DNA of 64,000 bases from Prevotella denticola (GTDB lineage Bacteria; Bacteroidota; Bacteroidia; Bacteroidales; Bacteroidaceae). Made by a program: the position numbers and the translations under genes. The notes under the pieces are model-generated. The model ran no database searches. It was not told the origin of the DNA and worked only from the letters and a program-made list of their open reading frames with translations. The stretch lies in contig NZ_UGTM01000002.1 in NCBI RefSeq assembly GCF_900454835.1, forward strand, positions 992,001 through 1,056,000. The letters run 5' to 3'. Positions 1 to 8,876 of this stretch are shown here, piece by piece. Within the stretch, counting starts at the first letter, position 1; each line of letters starts with the position of its first letter.

Positions 1-120
1 GATTGCATCTTTCAATTCTTCCTTGTTGGTAGACAAGGTTATCGCATTGATAACCCTAACGAAAATGTGGGGTACCTCATTTGCCCAGTTGCATACGATG
101 CTCTCTATTTCTATTTTCAT
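1..120 (-). CDS. Partial CDS running off the left edge, unknown protein
   Basis: On the minus strand an ATG at 120 opens a frame of 40 codons that stays open to base 1. It begins MKIEIESIVCNWANEV and contains no stop. It follows PcfJ by about 30 bases in the same direction, so it probably continues the mobile-element operon. I do not recognise the family from this fragment. A real gene is plausible from its position and even codon use, but only the N-terminus is visible. Confidence 0.45.
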   Translation of the reverse strand, partial: MKIEIESIVCNWANEVPHIFVRVINAITLSTNKEELKDAI

Positions 121-152
121 TGCTGTGATAATTTGGTGGTTTATATTTTTCT

Positions 153-1427
153 TTATGCTGTTGCCTTCATTCTTTGGCGGATTAACCTGCTATTGGCATT
201 CACAAGATTTACTATCTGCTCGTGGTACTCCGTATTCTTGTTGCACACGCCACGACTTTGTACTACTTTTAAGGTTTGCAGTGATACTTCGATAGTCTCT
301 ATCCGCCTGTCCTCAATGGTCGCCGAAAGGATAAGGGAGTCTTCTCTGAGGTAGTATCTATTTGAAAACACGCAATGATGCATAGCTACCCCTTCTTCCA
401 AATGCTCCTGCACACTCTCCAACACGTGGACTTGGATTGTGCCGTCCGTGAAATGGATACCGAAGAATTTGGATTTGAGTTCTCGGAAACGTTTTTCATC
501 TTCGATTGCTTTTTGCCATTTTTTCTCGATTTCTTCTTTTTCTCTTTTCCTGCGTATTTGGGCTTCTATGCGGTCGTGCTCGGCCTTAAGGTCTTTGGCG
601 CAAAGGTACTTCGGACTGTGAACGTCCTTGCCCAACCTGCGGAGCATATCCACATAATCGCACCATAAGGAAATGTCTTTTATCTCATACCCGTTACGAA
701 CGGCAATCTTATACGACTGCCAATAGGCTTCAAATGCCCTTGTGTTGTTGAGGAAATAGCGCAAATGGTCTATGCGTTCTGCCTTGATGAGGGTTTCCAC
801 ACGGCTGTCGGTGAGTAGTGCTGGAATAAGGGCAATGGGTGCGATTTTGTGAAAATCATTCTTAAATCCATTCCTGCGGAGTGCTTCCGTTGCCTTGAAC
901 TTCGGATATATCGGAGAGTACGATATATGGCGGTAGGCTTCGTTGTCGTTTCGCACTGCCATTGGCGAATAGAAAGAGAACGTGTCCACGTAATGCCCCA
1001 ATATGCGTTGAACGGCTATCACGACCTTTCGCCCTTGCCCGTTCCACCAATACTGACCGATTTCGATTGTCGCATATTTCGCCTTACAACCTTTCTCCAT
1101 GCCCACTACTATCAGGAACATACGCAACACTTGGTATGCTCCGCAGGTAGTAAGGACTGTGAAGTATTGCTTTTGTTTCAACTTGCGCCCGTAGGTTTCT
1201 TCAACCTGCAACCTTGCCCCACAATGGGGGCAGGTGCAAGTTTCTCTATGTTTGTCCATTATCCAACTATGTCCGCAGTCCATACACGTAGTATGACCTT
1301 TGGGCAATCGGTAGGCGAAGTGGTCGATGCACTCATGGAATGCCCACTTGCTTTGCGTCTTGGTAATGGGGCGCAAATGCTTGCTTTCAGCAAGCACAGC
1401 CTTTTCAAATCTGTTTCTCGGTTTCAT
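153..1427 (-). CDS. PcfJ-like protein of a conjugative element
   Basis: This 424-residue protein resembles the PcfJ-like proteins carried in the accessory part of Bacteroidales conjugative transposons; their molecular role is not settled. The N-terminal third holds a zinc-ribbon-like pair of CxxC motifs (Cys48/Cys51 and Cys66/Cys69). Residues about 285-325 are highly charged and likely helical, and the C-terminal part contains the GVAMHHCV segment typical of the family. The ATG at 1427 follows an excellent AGGAGG ribosome-binding site, which fixes the start. ArdA and PcfK lie directly upstream in the same direction, a grouping common in CTnDOT-like elements. Family assignment is fairly sure; function is not. 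Confidence 0.8.
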   Translation of the reverse strand: MKPRNRFEKAVLAESKHLRPITKTQSKWAFHECIDHFAYRLPKGHTTCMDCGHSWIMDKHRETCTCPHCGARLQVEETYGRKLKQKQYFTVLTTCGAYQVLRMFLIVVGMEKGCKAKYATIEIGQYWWNGQGRKVVIAVQRILGHYVDTFSFYSPMAVRNDNEAYRHISYSPIYPKFKATEALRRNGFKNDFHKIAPIALIPALLTDSRVETLIKAERIDHLRYFLNNTRAFEAYWQSYKIAVRNGYEIKDISLWCDYVDMLRRLGKDVHSPKYLCAKDLKAEHDRIEAQIRRKREKEEIEKKWQKAIEDEKRFRELKSKFFGIHFTDGTIQVHVLESVQEHLEEGVAMHHCVFSNRYYLREDSLILSATIEDRRIETIEVSLQTLKVVQSRGVCNKNTEYHEQIVNLVNANSRLIRQRMKATA

Positions 1428-1444
1428 ACTCTTTCCTCCTTGCT

Positions 1445-1975
1445 TTATTCGTTACGAAATACATAGCCGTCCTTATACCAATAGTCTGTATCAAAAAGGT
1501 CGTCGGCATATTTTGAGAAGTCGAAGTAGCTCAATGCAAAATCGGACAAGTCGTTTTCCATTCTCACAAGTTCTTCAGCAAAGTCCTCCTTGCTCGCATA
1601 ACTGCCGATATAGGCGGATTGGAAAGACTTCACAAGGCTGTAAGCGTCTTGCGTGAGTTTGATGTTGTTGCCTTCCGCCCATACCCAAAAGGCTTCTTTC
1701 TCCGTGCCGTTCAGTCTGTCCAACTCGTCCCGAAGTTCAAAGAAATTTTCTTCCAAGTTGCTCTCGTCTATCAGACTGTCGGGAATGTTCTCCCAATCTT
1801 GGAACATATATTCGGGTTCTTCCTCGTCTTCGTGTATCTCGGCACAATACTCCAGAAAGCCGTCCAAATCATAAAAATCCGAAAGGCTTACCCACTCGCC
1901 CTGCAAAGTGCCGTTGTTGTACTTGGCATAAGTGCCTACGTAAATCCGTGCTTCGTTCAAGTCCATTGCTTCCAT
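1445..1975 (-). CDS. ardA: Antirestriction protein ArdA
   Basis: A 176-residue, strongly acidic protein of the ArdA family. ArdA proteins mimic the charge and shape of bent B-DNA, occupy type I restriction-modification enzymes and so protect incoming conjugative DNA. The N-terminus (EARIYVGTYAKYNNG, then GEWVSL and the YDLDGFLEYC stretch) and the very high Asp/Glu content fit the family, and so does the length. The ATG at 1975 is used; a second in-frame ATG at 1966 is possible. It sits between PcfK and PcfJ with short gaps, which fits early expression during element transfer. Confidence 0.85.
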   Translation of the reverse strand: MEAMDLNEARIYVGTYAKYNNGTLQGEWVSLSDFYDLDGFLEYCAEIHEDEEEPEYMFQDWENIPDSLIDESNLEENFFELRDELDRLNGTEKEAFWVWAEGNNIKLTQDAYSLVKSFQSAYIGSYASKEDFAEELVRMENDLSDFALSYFDFSKYADDLFDTDYWYKDGYVFRNE

Positions 1976-1995
1976 ATTGCGATATTGTCTAAGGG

Positions 1996-2409
1996 TTAAA
2001 AATCAAATAGTGAAGGTTGTACAACCTTATTTTCTGTTTTCTTGGTTCGCTCGCTGTGGCTGCGCATCTTGGCAAGCTGTTCGCGTTGGTATTGCTCAAT
2101 GGCTTGCCTGCGTGCTTCCGCCTTTTCCTCGTCTGTGAGCTGTACCACGTGGTTTACGGCTATGTGGCAATTAAGGGGCTTGCCGATGTCGATATTATCC
2201 TCGTCAAAATAATGTACTGCCTGCGAATATATCTCCCCGTCTGAAAAGCCTGCACATCCGCTGTTCTTCACATAGTTGAGGATATAGGTAATGCAGTCGT
2301 CAATGTTCTTGCCCTCCTTGCGGTAGCTTACTGCAAAAAGTTCGTCTTCGGCTGCCCTATTGTTCAAATAGGCTTGAATGGTTCGTTTGAAATGGTCGGT
2401 TGCTTTCAT
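1996..2409 (-). CDS. PcfK-like protein
   Basis: A 137-residue protein of the PcfK-like family found next to PcfJ in Bacteroidales conjugative elements. The body is mixed alpha/beta with a charged helical segment at about residues 90-125. It ends in QPSLFDF, which resembles a bacterial sliding-clamp-binding peptide (Q-x-S-L-F); that reading is my inference. The ATG at 2409 is preceded by CATACGACA, a leader also found before the next gene upstream. The role in transfer or replication of the element is unknown. Confidence 0.7.
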   Translation of the reverse strand: MKATDHFKRTIQAYLNNRAAEDELFAVSYRKEGKNIDDCITYILNYVKNSGCAGFSDGEIYSQAVHYFDEDNIDIGKPLNCHIAVNHVVQLTDEEKAEARRQAIEQYQREQLAKMRSHSERTKKTENKVVQPSLFDF

Positions 2410-2424
2410 TGTCGTATGCTGTTT

Positions 2425-3015
2425 TTAATTGAATAATGTTCCATTGGATAGAAATTCGTAGTTGTTGGCTTCGCAACTCTCTGCAAAGGCTTCCTCGCTG
2501 AGTTGGTATTCCATATCGTCCCTGCAAGTTTTGAAAAAGCCATCCAAGCACTTGTCTATAAGTTCGCACAGCGTGGTGTTGTCGGGAGATTTCAAAAAGT
2601 CGTATATGGGCTTCAAAATATCATAGTCTATGTAGTAGCCTGTCAGTACGCAATCATTGGTGACGAATACACGGCTCTTGCGTTTCTTCTTATAGTTTTT
2701 GCCCCAATAGGTCTTGGAGATATACAAATCGTTCCAATGGTTATTGACAAGGTATTTGAGAAGCCTTATTCCTTTCAAATTGTCTTCTTCCTCGCTATAA
2801 TGAGAGGTAAAACGATAGTTGTAGGTGCAACTGTCGTATGACCATTTTTCTACTTTGATTTTGAAAACCTGCTCAAAGGCTTGCAAGGTGTTTCGGTTCT
2901 CTTCGCTCCAAATATAGTCGAAATGTTCTACCCAATGGCGGTGTGCCTTAACTTGTGCTTCCTTTGTCAGTTCGTGGAACTGATACACCTCGTATATTTT
3001 TGTTTCTATTCTCAT
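2425..3015 (-). CDS. Conserved mobile-element protein of unknown function
   Basis: A 196-residue soluble protein starting MRIETKIYEVYQFHELT. It is rich in aromatic residues and Lys/Glu, with no signal peptide, membrane segment or motif I can name. The EVYQFHELTKEAQ opening resembles proteins found repeatedly in Bacteroidales conjugative elements, but I know no established function. The ATG at 3015 is preceded by CATACGACA, as for the PcfK gene. The 15-base gap to PcfK suggests co-transcription. Confidence 0.7.
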   Translation of the reverse strand: MRIETKIYEVYQFHELTKEAQVKAHRHWVEHFDYIWSEENRNTLQAFEQVFKIKVEKWSYDSCTYNYRFTSHYSEEEDNLKGIRLLKYLVNNHWNDLYISKTYWGKNYKKKRKSRVFVTNDCVLTGYYIDYDILKPIYDFLKSPDNTTLCELIDKCLDGFFKTCRDDMEYQLSEEAFAESCEANNYEFLSNGTLFN

Positions 3016-3031
3016 TGTCGTATGATTTTAA

Positions 3032-3253
3032 TTAAACGATAGCTTGGATAATTTGCATTCTGTGTTGGGGACTGACCATTTCAAAGCAGAATGCGATAAA
3101 CTCTTTTCTTGCTTCTCTGCGCAACTCCTTGTACAATGTTTTCAGTTGCGAATAGTTGCCGTTGATGTAGGTTTCATACATATACTCGAAGATATTGTCC
3201 ACTTCGTAGTATCGGCATTGCTGGCTGGGTGTCTTGCTGTGTCTTGTTTTCAT
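3032..3253 (-). CDS. Small mobile-element protein, unknown function
   Basis: A 73-residue basic protein that looks mostly helical (segments around YINGNYSQLKTLYKEL and ARKEFIAFCFEM). No membrane segment or cysteine motif is visible. It lies between a 196-residue mobile-element protein and a small membrane protein, all in one direction with gaps under 20 bases, which supports it as a real operon member. It could be a small regulatory or DNA-associated protein, but nothing in the sequence shows this. Confidence 0.6.
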   Translation of the reverse strand: MKTRHSKTPSQQCRYYEVDNIFEYMYETYINGNYSQLKTLYKELRREARKEFIAFCFEMVSPQHRMQIIQAIV

Positions 3254-3265
3254 CTTGATTTATGT

Positions 3266-3481
3266 TTATAGGGTGAATATCCAAAGAATAAGGGCGAGAA
3301 TACTTACGAGGGTGAGCACGTAGAGGACTATTGCCCAAAGGGTGCGGAGAATGCCTGCGACGATTTCCGCAAGTAAACCGACAACCACACCGACCGCCCC
3401 AAAGACGATGCTTAGAATGCTTGTGAGCAGCAAACGGAGGGTTGTGCGCAAGGCTCGGTGAATGTTGATTGACTTTTCCAT
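3266..3481 (-). CDS. Small two-helix membrane protein of the mobile element
   Basis: A 71-residue protein with a short basic N-terminus followed by two long hydrophobic segments (about residues 15-42 and 44-70), so probably an inner-membrane hairpin. It is the first gene of the minus-strand group that runs through PcfK, ArdA and PcfJ. A TAnnTTTG box (TACCTTTG on the minus strand at 3623-3630) lies about 140 bases upstream and may start the operon. Function is unknown. Confidence 0.55.
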   Translation of the reverse strand: MEKSINIHRALRTTLRLLLTSILSIVFGAVGVVVGLLAEIVAGILRTLWAIVLYVLTLVSILALILWIFTL

Positions 3482-4658
3482 TTTATTCGAGTTTTTAATG
3501 TTTAATGCGGATCCAAGAGCTTGAAGGAGTTGAGTTTCACTGCTTATCGGTCTCTCGTTTATCCGACATTTTTTTTAATGCGTCTTCCTGTCGCATCGGT
3601 CGTTTTCGTTTCAGGTGCCTCACAAAGGTAGGGATGAGCGAATGCAAGGTTTTTGAGGGAAAATACTACCCGGAGCAAAACGCAGTGGAGCGTAGGCGTG
3701 GAGATTTTCTCCAAAACCGAAGGCTCCGACCTTGCAGCAGCGTAACATCCCGGAATTACCTTTGCGCCTGAACGGGGACGACCAGCGGATGCGATACGGT
3801 GGAGACCGCATCGAAATGGAGGTAAACGGAAAAGAGACAGATTCGGATGAAAAAGTAAAAAATCTGATTGCATGCCATACTATCAGATAGTAAAAAGCGT
3901 AATGAAGCGGGCATGTAAAAGCCACCTATAGAAGACAAAGACGGAAGAGGAAAGGTACGAAGTCTGCCTTTCGGGCTTGCTGCGATGGGCAGGCGTGTAC
4001 TTTTCCTACGGCTTTGTCAGACAAGTCGGAGGTGTCGAAGGTAGACGGGTGAGGGATTTATCACCACCTGAATAGCTCCGACTTCTCCGACGACAAACAA
4101 TGCGGCTTTTACGACCGCTTCCAAGAAAAGAAAATACCAAAAGAGAAAAGTATTGAAAATTGTCTTGCTGAAATCCATACCTTAGAAAGTATGGTCGGTA
4201 CACAGAAAAGTGGCAGGAAGCAGATTTGCCGAAATCCTTTTCGACAGGCAGCTCCCTGCCTCTTTTCGTCGGTCATGAAAGGCAGGAATGTGTTATGCCC
4301 GATAGCGAAGTTTACGAAGAGAGGGCATAACTTGTTCCTGCCGAAGATGAGAAGGATTTCAGCAAGACAATTAAACCATCGAAATGACAATGGAAAAGTC
4401 TGCCTGATAAGAAAAAATAAGTTTTTCTTTGGTCGTACAGCACATTTTGTTTATCTTTGCATTGATAAAAGAGTTGTTTGAAACGACAGCAAATCAAGGA
4501 AGTCCAGGGAATTTGAGTAGTAACCAAATCGTAACCCTTTTCCTTTTTCCAATTTCATAAGTACTTATAATCAAAGAGTTATAAAGAATCGGCACTTTTG
4601 CCAAGTAAAAGTATGAAAAATAATCTTTATGAATGGATGCTCTCTCTTATTTTTTTGC
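3482..4658. other. Gene-poor stretch, probable end of the conjugative element
   Basis: No convincing complete gene is present. Two short plus-strand frames look partly coding but lack good starts: about 3696-3890 (contains RLNGDDQRMRYGGDR) and about 4050-4481 (contains SDDKQCGFYDRF). They may be decayed mobile-element genes. TAnnTTTG boxes occur at 3623-3630 (minus) and 3757-3764 (plus). Two TAnnTTTGC sites, at about 4454-4463 and 4659-4667, resemble the core used by CTnDOT-type tyrosine recombinases, so the chromosome junction may be at either. Confidence 0.4.
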
Positions 4659-4666
4659 TAACTTTG
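4659..4666 (+). promoter_or_regulatory. TAACTTTG box directly before the GSCFA gene
   Basis: A perfect Bacteroidetes -7 box (TAnnTTTG) ends only five bases before the ATG at 4672, so the transcript would be nearly leaderless if this box is used. The next base is C, giving TAACTTTGC, which also matches the core of CTnDOT-type attachment sites. Either role, or both, is possible. Confidence 0.45.
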
Positions 4667-4671
4667 CGACG

Positions 4672-5484
4672 ATGGAATTCAGAACAATCGTCCATATTCC
4701 CCGCCCGGCATTTGAGCTGATGCCCTGTGAACGGATTATCTTCGTAGGGTCATGCTTTGCAGACTGCATAGGAAAACGGTTTCAGGAAGAGAAATTCAGG
4801 GCTGTAATAAACCCCTCGGGAGTGATGTACAACCCTGTATCCATCCTGCATACAGTGGAGAAGATGGAGAACTGCACATTTGACACCGCCGTATTCACGC
4901 TGGGAACAAACCACGTCTATGTGGAACGGGCGACCGGCAAAATCGTTGACAACTGCAGGAAACGTCCGCAGCAGCTGTTCGAGGAACGGGAACTGACCAT
5001 TGAGGAATGTACCGATGCCCTGCTGAAAGCCATACTGCTGTTGTGGAAGAACAACCCCGCCGGCAGGGTCATCCTTACCGTCAGTCCTATCCGTTATGCC
5101 AAATACGGCTACCATGAAAGCCAGCTCTCCAAGGCCGTACTGCTTCTGGCAGCAGACAGACTGGTGAAGGAACTGGGCGATACAGTGTATTATTTCCCGG
5201 CCTACGAGATAGTGAATGACGAACTGCGCGACTACCGTTTCTACAAGGCTGATATGCTGCACCCCAGCAGTCAGGCGGTAGACTATATATGGGAGCGGCT
5301 CGTAGAGACCTGCTTCTCTGCCGAGGCAAAGAGATTTCTCGAAGCATGGAAACCCATCAGGGAAGCACTGGGACACCGCCCGTTCGACCCCGAATCGGAG
5401 GAATACCGGCATTTCCTGACGAAGACGAAAGAAGCGGCAAAGGCACTGAAAAAGAAATATCCGGATATGGAACCGGACCTATAA
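4672..5484 (+). CDS. GSCFA family protein
   Basis: A 270-residue cytoplasmic protein of the GSCFA family (named after its motif, here at residues 26-30 in FVGSCFAD). The fold is thought to be SGNH-hydrolase-like; the substrate is unknown. Residues typical of the family follow: TLGTNHVY and the TVSPIRY stretch, then the late motif with MLHPSSQA. I start at the ATG at 4672 (MEFRTIVHIPRP) rather than an upstream in-frame ATG at 4633, because the family begins with this segment. It lies 11 bases before a Fur-family gene and upstream of MurF-Alr; in other Bacteroidales the GSCFA gene often neighbours MurF-Alr. Confidence 0.88.
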   Translation: MEFRTIVHIPRPAFELMPCERIIFVGSCFADCIGKRFQEEKFRAVINPSGVMYNPVSILHTVEKMENCTFDTAVFTLGTNHVYVERATGKIVDNCRKRPQQLFEERELTIEECTDALLKAILLLWKNNPAGRVILTVSPIRYAKYGYHESQLSKAVLLLAADRLVKELGDTVYYFPAYEIVNDELRDYRFYKADMLHPSSQAVDYIWERLVETCFSAEAKRFLEAWKPIREALGHRPFDPESEEYRHFLTKTKEAAKALKKKYPDMEPDL

Positions 5485-5495
5485 GAAAAGACGAA

Positions 5496-5930
5496 ATGGA
5501 CGACAAACAAATTGAAAACCTATTGAGGACACACAACGTCAGAATGACTGCCAACCGCATCCTCATCGCACGGACACTGGCGGCACTGGACTATCCTGTC
5601 TCAATGAAGGAGCTGACAGCAATGATCCTGACGATTGACAAGTCGAGCATCTTCCGCACGCTGCTCCTGTTCAAGGACCACCATCTGGTACACCAGCTCG
5701 AGGACGGCAGCGACGTAGCGCGGTACGAACTGTGCCTGAGCCATGATCCGGATGAGGATGAAGACGTACATGTACACTTCTACTGCGAGCAGTGCCAACG
5801 TACATTCTGCCTCAGCGACACACCTGTCCCGAAGGTCAGCCTGCCCGAAGGCTACGAGCAGACCTCCGTCAACTATATGGTGAAAGGCGTCTGTCCCGAC
5901 TGTTCCCGCCGTCATTACCATAAGCGGTAA
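5496..5930 (+). CDS. Fur family transcriptional regulator
   Basis: A 144-residue metal-dependent repressor of the Fur/Zur/PerR superfamily. The N-terminal half is the winged helix (RMTANRILIARTLAAL, then SIFRTLLLFKDHHLV). The C-terminal half is the dimerisation and metal domain: HVHFYCEQCQRTFCLSD gives a CxxC, and GVCPDCSRRHYH gives the second CxxC of the structural zinc site. I use the ATG at 5496 (MDDKQIENLL); an upstream in-frame ATG lies inside the GSCFA gene. The 11-base gap implies co-transcription with GSCFA. Whether it senses iron, zinc or peroxide cannot be told here. Confidence 0.88.
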   Translation: MDDKQIENLLRTHNVRMTANRILIARTLAALDYPVSMKELTAMILTIDKSSIFRTLLLFKDHHLVHQLEDGSDVARYELCLSHDPDEDEDVHVHFYCEQCQRTFCLSDTPVPKVSLPEGYEQTSVNYMVKGVCPDCSRRHYHKR

Positions 5931-6171
5931 ACCGATTCCTGAATCTGGCACATATATGACTCGCTCCTGATTCCTTACCATTCTTCCCCCCTATATCCTG
6001 GCCTTTTCCTCTTTCCGTTCTCTTCTCGTCAGTCGTGCAGTCCCGCCACACGCCTTCCCCAACACCTCAGACAGGCCGAAAACCCGGCCCGAAAATATCG
6101 GCAGACCATCATGCACAGCCGCCAAAGTCGAAAAAACAGCATGGATGATAGGCTGTATAGAGACTTTTGAT

Positions 6172-6179
6172 TACCTTTG
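6172..6179 (+). promoter_or_regulatory. -7 box of the murF-alr promoter
   Basis: TACCTTTG matches the Bacteroidetes TAnnTTTG box and lies 28 bases before the MurF-Alr ATG. No convincing -33 TTG was found at the usual spacing. The rest of the 277-base gap after the Fur gene shows no other structure. Confidence 0.55.
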
Positions 6180-6207
6180 CATCAGAATAAAAACAATTTA
6201 GATAGTA

Positions 6208-8688
6208 ATGAATTATACTATTGAGAAAGTAACGACGCTCATCGGCGCACACCGTTATGGCGACAAGGATGCAGACATCAGCTTTGTCCTTACCGACAGC
6301 CGCTCCCTATGTTTCCCGGAAGAAACATTGTTCTTTGCCCTCAAGTCCGAGCGCAACGACGGGCACAACTACATCCCGGAACTCTACGGAAGGGGTGTCA
6401 GGAACTTTGTTGTAGAAACGGTCCCGGAAGACTGGAACAAGCGTTATCCCGACTCCAACTTTCTGAAGGTCGTCGGCTCGCTGGAGGCTCTGCAGCGGCT
6501 GGCAGAACGCCACCGTGACGAATACCTCATTCCGGTTGTCGGCATCACCGGCTCCAACGGCAAGACGATGGTCAAGGAGTGGCTCTATCAGTTGCTTTCT
6601 CCGCAGATGGTCGTCACACGCTCACCGCGCAGCTATAACTCACAGATCGGCGTGCCGCTGTCCGTACTGCTGCTGAACGAGAACACACAGGTAGGTGTCT
6701 TCGAAGCGGGTATCAGCCAGCCGGGTGAGATGTCGGCACTCCGCGACATCATCCAGCCTACGATCGGTGTGTTCACCTGCCTCGGTTCGGCCCATCAGGA
6801 GAACTTTCCGTCCCTGGAGGCAAAATGCAAGGAGAAGCTGCACCTCTTCCACGACACGCAGGCGATTGTCTACTCCCTGGACGACGAGGTGCTGAACCGC
6901 TGTCTGGACGAATACGACTACAAAGGAGAGAAGCTCTGCTGGTCGGCAAAGGATGAAAAGGCGGTCTTCTACATCAAGTCTATCGAAAAGAAGGACGTTG
7001 AAACCACCGTCACCTACACATGGAAAAACGGAAAGGAAGCACAGTACAGACTTCCGTTCATCGATGATGCCAGCGTCGAGAATTCCATCACCTGTGCCGT
7101 GACGGCACTCCAGCTGGGTGTCACTCAGGCTGCCCTCGGAGAACGGATGGCACGGCTGGAACCCGTCGCCATGCGGCTGGAGGTGAAAGAAGGACAGCAC
7201 GGCTGCACGCTTATCAACGACTCCTACAACTCCGACTTCAACTCGCTGGACATCGCACTCGACTTCATGAACCGCCGTCCCGACCACAAGGGACGCAGAC
7301 GCACACTGATTCTGAGCGACATCCTGCAGAGCGGCGACACCGACAAGGACCTGTATAACAAGGTGGCATTCCTGTGTGAGAAACGTGGTGTGGAGAAGTT
7401 CATCGGCATCGGCGAGGGACTGCTCGGTCAGCGTTCCGCCTTCAGACATCTGGGGAAAAAGCATTTCTTCGCCACCGTCAATGCCTTTATCCACAGCGAT
7501 GTATTTGCCAATCTGCACGATGAAGTAATCCTGCTGAAAGGCGCACGACAGTTCGGCTTCGACCGGCTGACAGAGCTGCTGGTGAAGAAAGTACACGAAA
7601 CCGTACTGGAAGTGAACCTCAACGCCGTTGTCGACAACCTCAACTGGTACCGTTCTTTCCTGAAGCCGGAGACGAAACTTGTCTGCATGATCAAGGCCGA
7701 TGCCTATGGTGCAGGTGCCGTGGAGATTGCCAAGACGCTGCAGGACCACCGTGTGGACTACCTTGCCGTGGCCGTGGCCGACGAAGGCGTGACGCTCCGC
7801 AAGAACGGCATCACGAGCAACATCATGATCATGAACCCCGAGATGAGTTCGTTCAAGACCCTCTTCGACTACGACCTTGAGCCGGAGGTATATTGCTTCC
7901 GGCTGCTGGATGCACTCGTAAAGGCGGCGCAGAAAGAGGGCATCACCGGCTTCCCTGTCCACATCAAGCTCGACACGGGAATGCACCGGCTGGGCTTCGA
8001 CCCGCAGAAAGACATGGATGAACTGATCAGCCGGCTGAAGCACCAGAACGCCATCATACCCCGTTCCGTCTTCTCGCATTTCGTCGGTTCCGACGCTGAC
8101 AGCTTCGACGGGTTCTCTGCCCGCCAGTTCGCTCTCTTCGAGGAGGGCAGCGGAAAGCTGCAGTCAGCTTTCAAGCATAAAATCATCCGCCACATGGACA
8201 ACTCGGCAGGTATCGAACATTTCCCTGAACGACAGATGGACATGTGCCGGCTGGGACTGGGACTCTACGGCATCAATCCCCGTACGAACAAGATCATCAA
8301 CAACGTCTCTACCCTGAAGACGACCATCCTCCAGCTGCGCCATGTGCCTGCCGGTGACACCGTTGGCTATTCGCGCAAGGGGACTATCGAGCATGACAGC
8401 CTGATTGCCGCCATACCAATCGGCTATGCAGACGGCCTGAACCGCCATCTCGGCAACCGGCACTGCTATTGCCTGGTAAACGGAAAGAAGGCAGCGTATG
8501 TCGGCAACATCTGCATGGATGTGGCCATGATCGACGTCACGGGCATCGACTGTAAAGAAGGCGACAGTGTCGAGATTTTCGGTGACCACTTGCCGGTCAC
8601 TGTGCTCAGCGATGTACTTGACACCATTCCATACGAGGTCCTTACCACGGTCAGCAACCGTGTAAAAAGAGTTTACTTCCAAGACTGA
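6208..8688 (+). CDS. murF-alr: Bifunctional MurF ligase / alanine racemase
   Basis: An 826-residue fusion that serves peptidoglycan synthesis twice. The N-terminal half (about 1-455) is UDP-N-acetylmuramoyl-tripeptide:D-Ala-D-Ala ligase, with the ATP-binding GITGSNGKTMVKEW motif and the central NSITCAVTAL segment. The C-terminal half (about 460-826) is a PLP-dependent alanine racemase, with the PLP-lysine motif MIKADAYGAG and the later GYADGLNRHLGNR and GNICMDVAMIDVT motifs. The racemase supplies the D-alanine that ends up in the ligase substrate. This fusion is well known in Bacteroidetes. The length is as expected and both halves look intact. Confidence 0.96.
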   Translation: MNYTIEKVTTLIGAHRYGDKDADISFVLTDSRSLCFPEETLFFALKSERNDGHNYIPELYGRGVRNFVVETVPEDWNKRYPDSNFLKVVGSLEALQRLAERHRDEYLIPVVGITGSNGKTMVKEWLYQLLSPQMVVTRSPRSYNSQIGVPLSVLLLNENTQVGVFEAGISQPGEMSALRDIIQPTIGVFTCLGSAHQENFPSLEAKCKEKLHLFHDTQAIVYSLDDEVLNRCLDEYDYKGEKLCWSAKDEKAVFYIKSIEKKDVETTVTYTWKNGKEAQYRLPFIDDASVENSITCAVTALQLGVTQAALGERMARLEPVAMRLEVKEGQHGCTLINDSYNSDFNSLDIALDFMNRRPDHKGRRRTLILSDILQSGDTDKDLYNKVAFLCEKRGVEKFIGIGEGLLGQRSAFRHLGKKHFFATVNAFIHSDVFANLHDEVILLKGARQFGFDRLTELLVKKVHETVLEVNLNAVVDNLNWYRSFLKPETKLVCMIKADAYGAGAVEIAKTLQDHRVDYLAVAVADEGVTLRKNGITSNIMIMNPEMSSFKTLFDYDLEPEVYCFRLLDALVKAAQKEGITGFPVHIKLDTGMHRLGFDPQKDMDELISRLKHQNAIIPRSVFSHFVGSDADSFDGFSARQFALFEEGSGKLQSAFKHKIIRHMDNSAGIEHFPERQMDMCRLGLGLYGINPRTNKIINNVSTLKTTILQLRHVPAGDTVGYSRKGTIEHDSLIAAIPIGYADGLNRHLGNRHCYCLVNGKKAAYVGNICMDVAMIDVTGIDCKEGDSVEIFGDHLPVTVLSDVLDTIPYEVLTTVSNRVKRVYFQD

Positions 8689-8830
8689 CAGGGTTAAAAC
8701 ATCCGTACTGCTGCGCCGTTCTCCCGATGGTGGAAATACCACCGTTAGGCTGCAACATTACCAGACAGTTCCGGAAATCCACGAATCGACGACTTTCAGT
8801 CTTGTAAGTTGAGGTTCTCTAAAAGCAAAG

Positions 8831-8876
8831 AAAAGCCCGTTTCTCTACTCACAGACGAGTTCTGAAATGGGCTTTT
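8831..8876 (+). terminator. Terminator after murF-alr
   Basis: A 13-base arm AAAAGCCCGTTTC pairs with GAAATGGGCTTTT across a 20-base loop, followed by a short T/C-rich tract. It sits 140 bases after the MurF-Alr stop and is near-symmetrical, so it could work on both strands. Confidence 0.75.

Noticed and set aside
6640..8079. Long minus-strand frame (479 codons)
   Set aside because: It lies wholly antisense to MurF-Alr and reflects that gene's codon bias.
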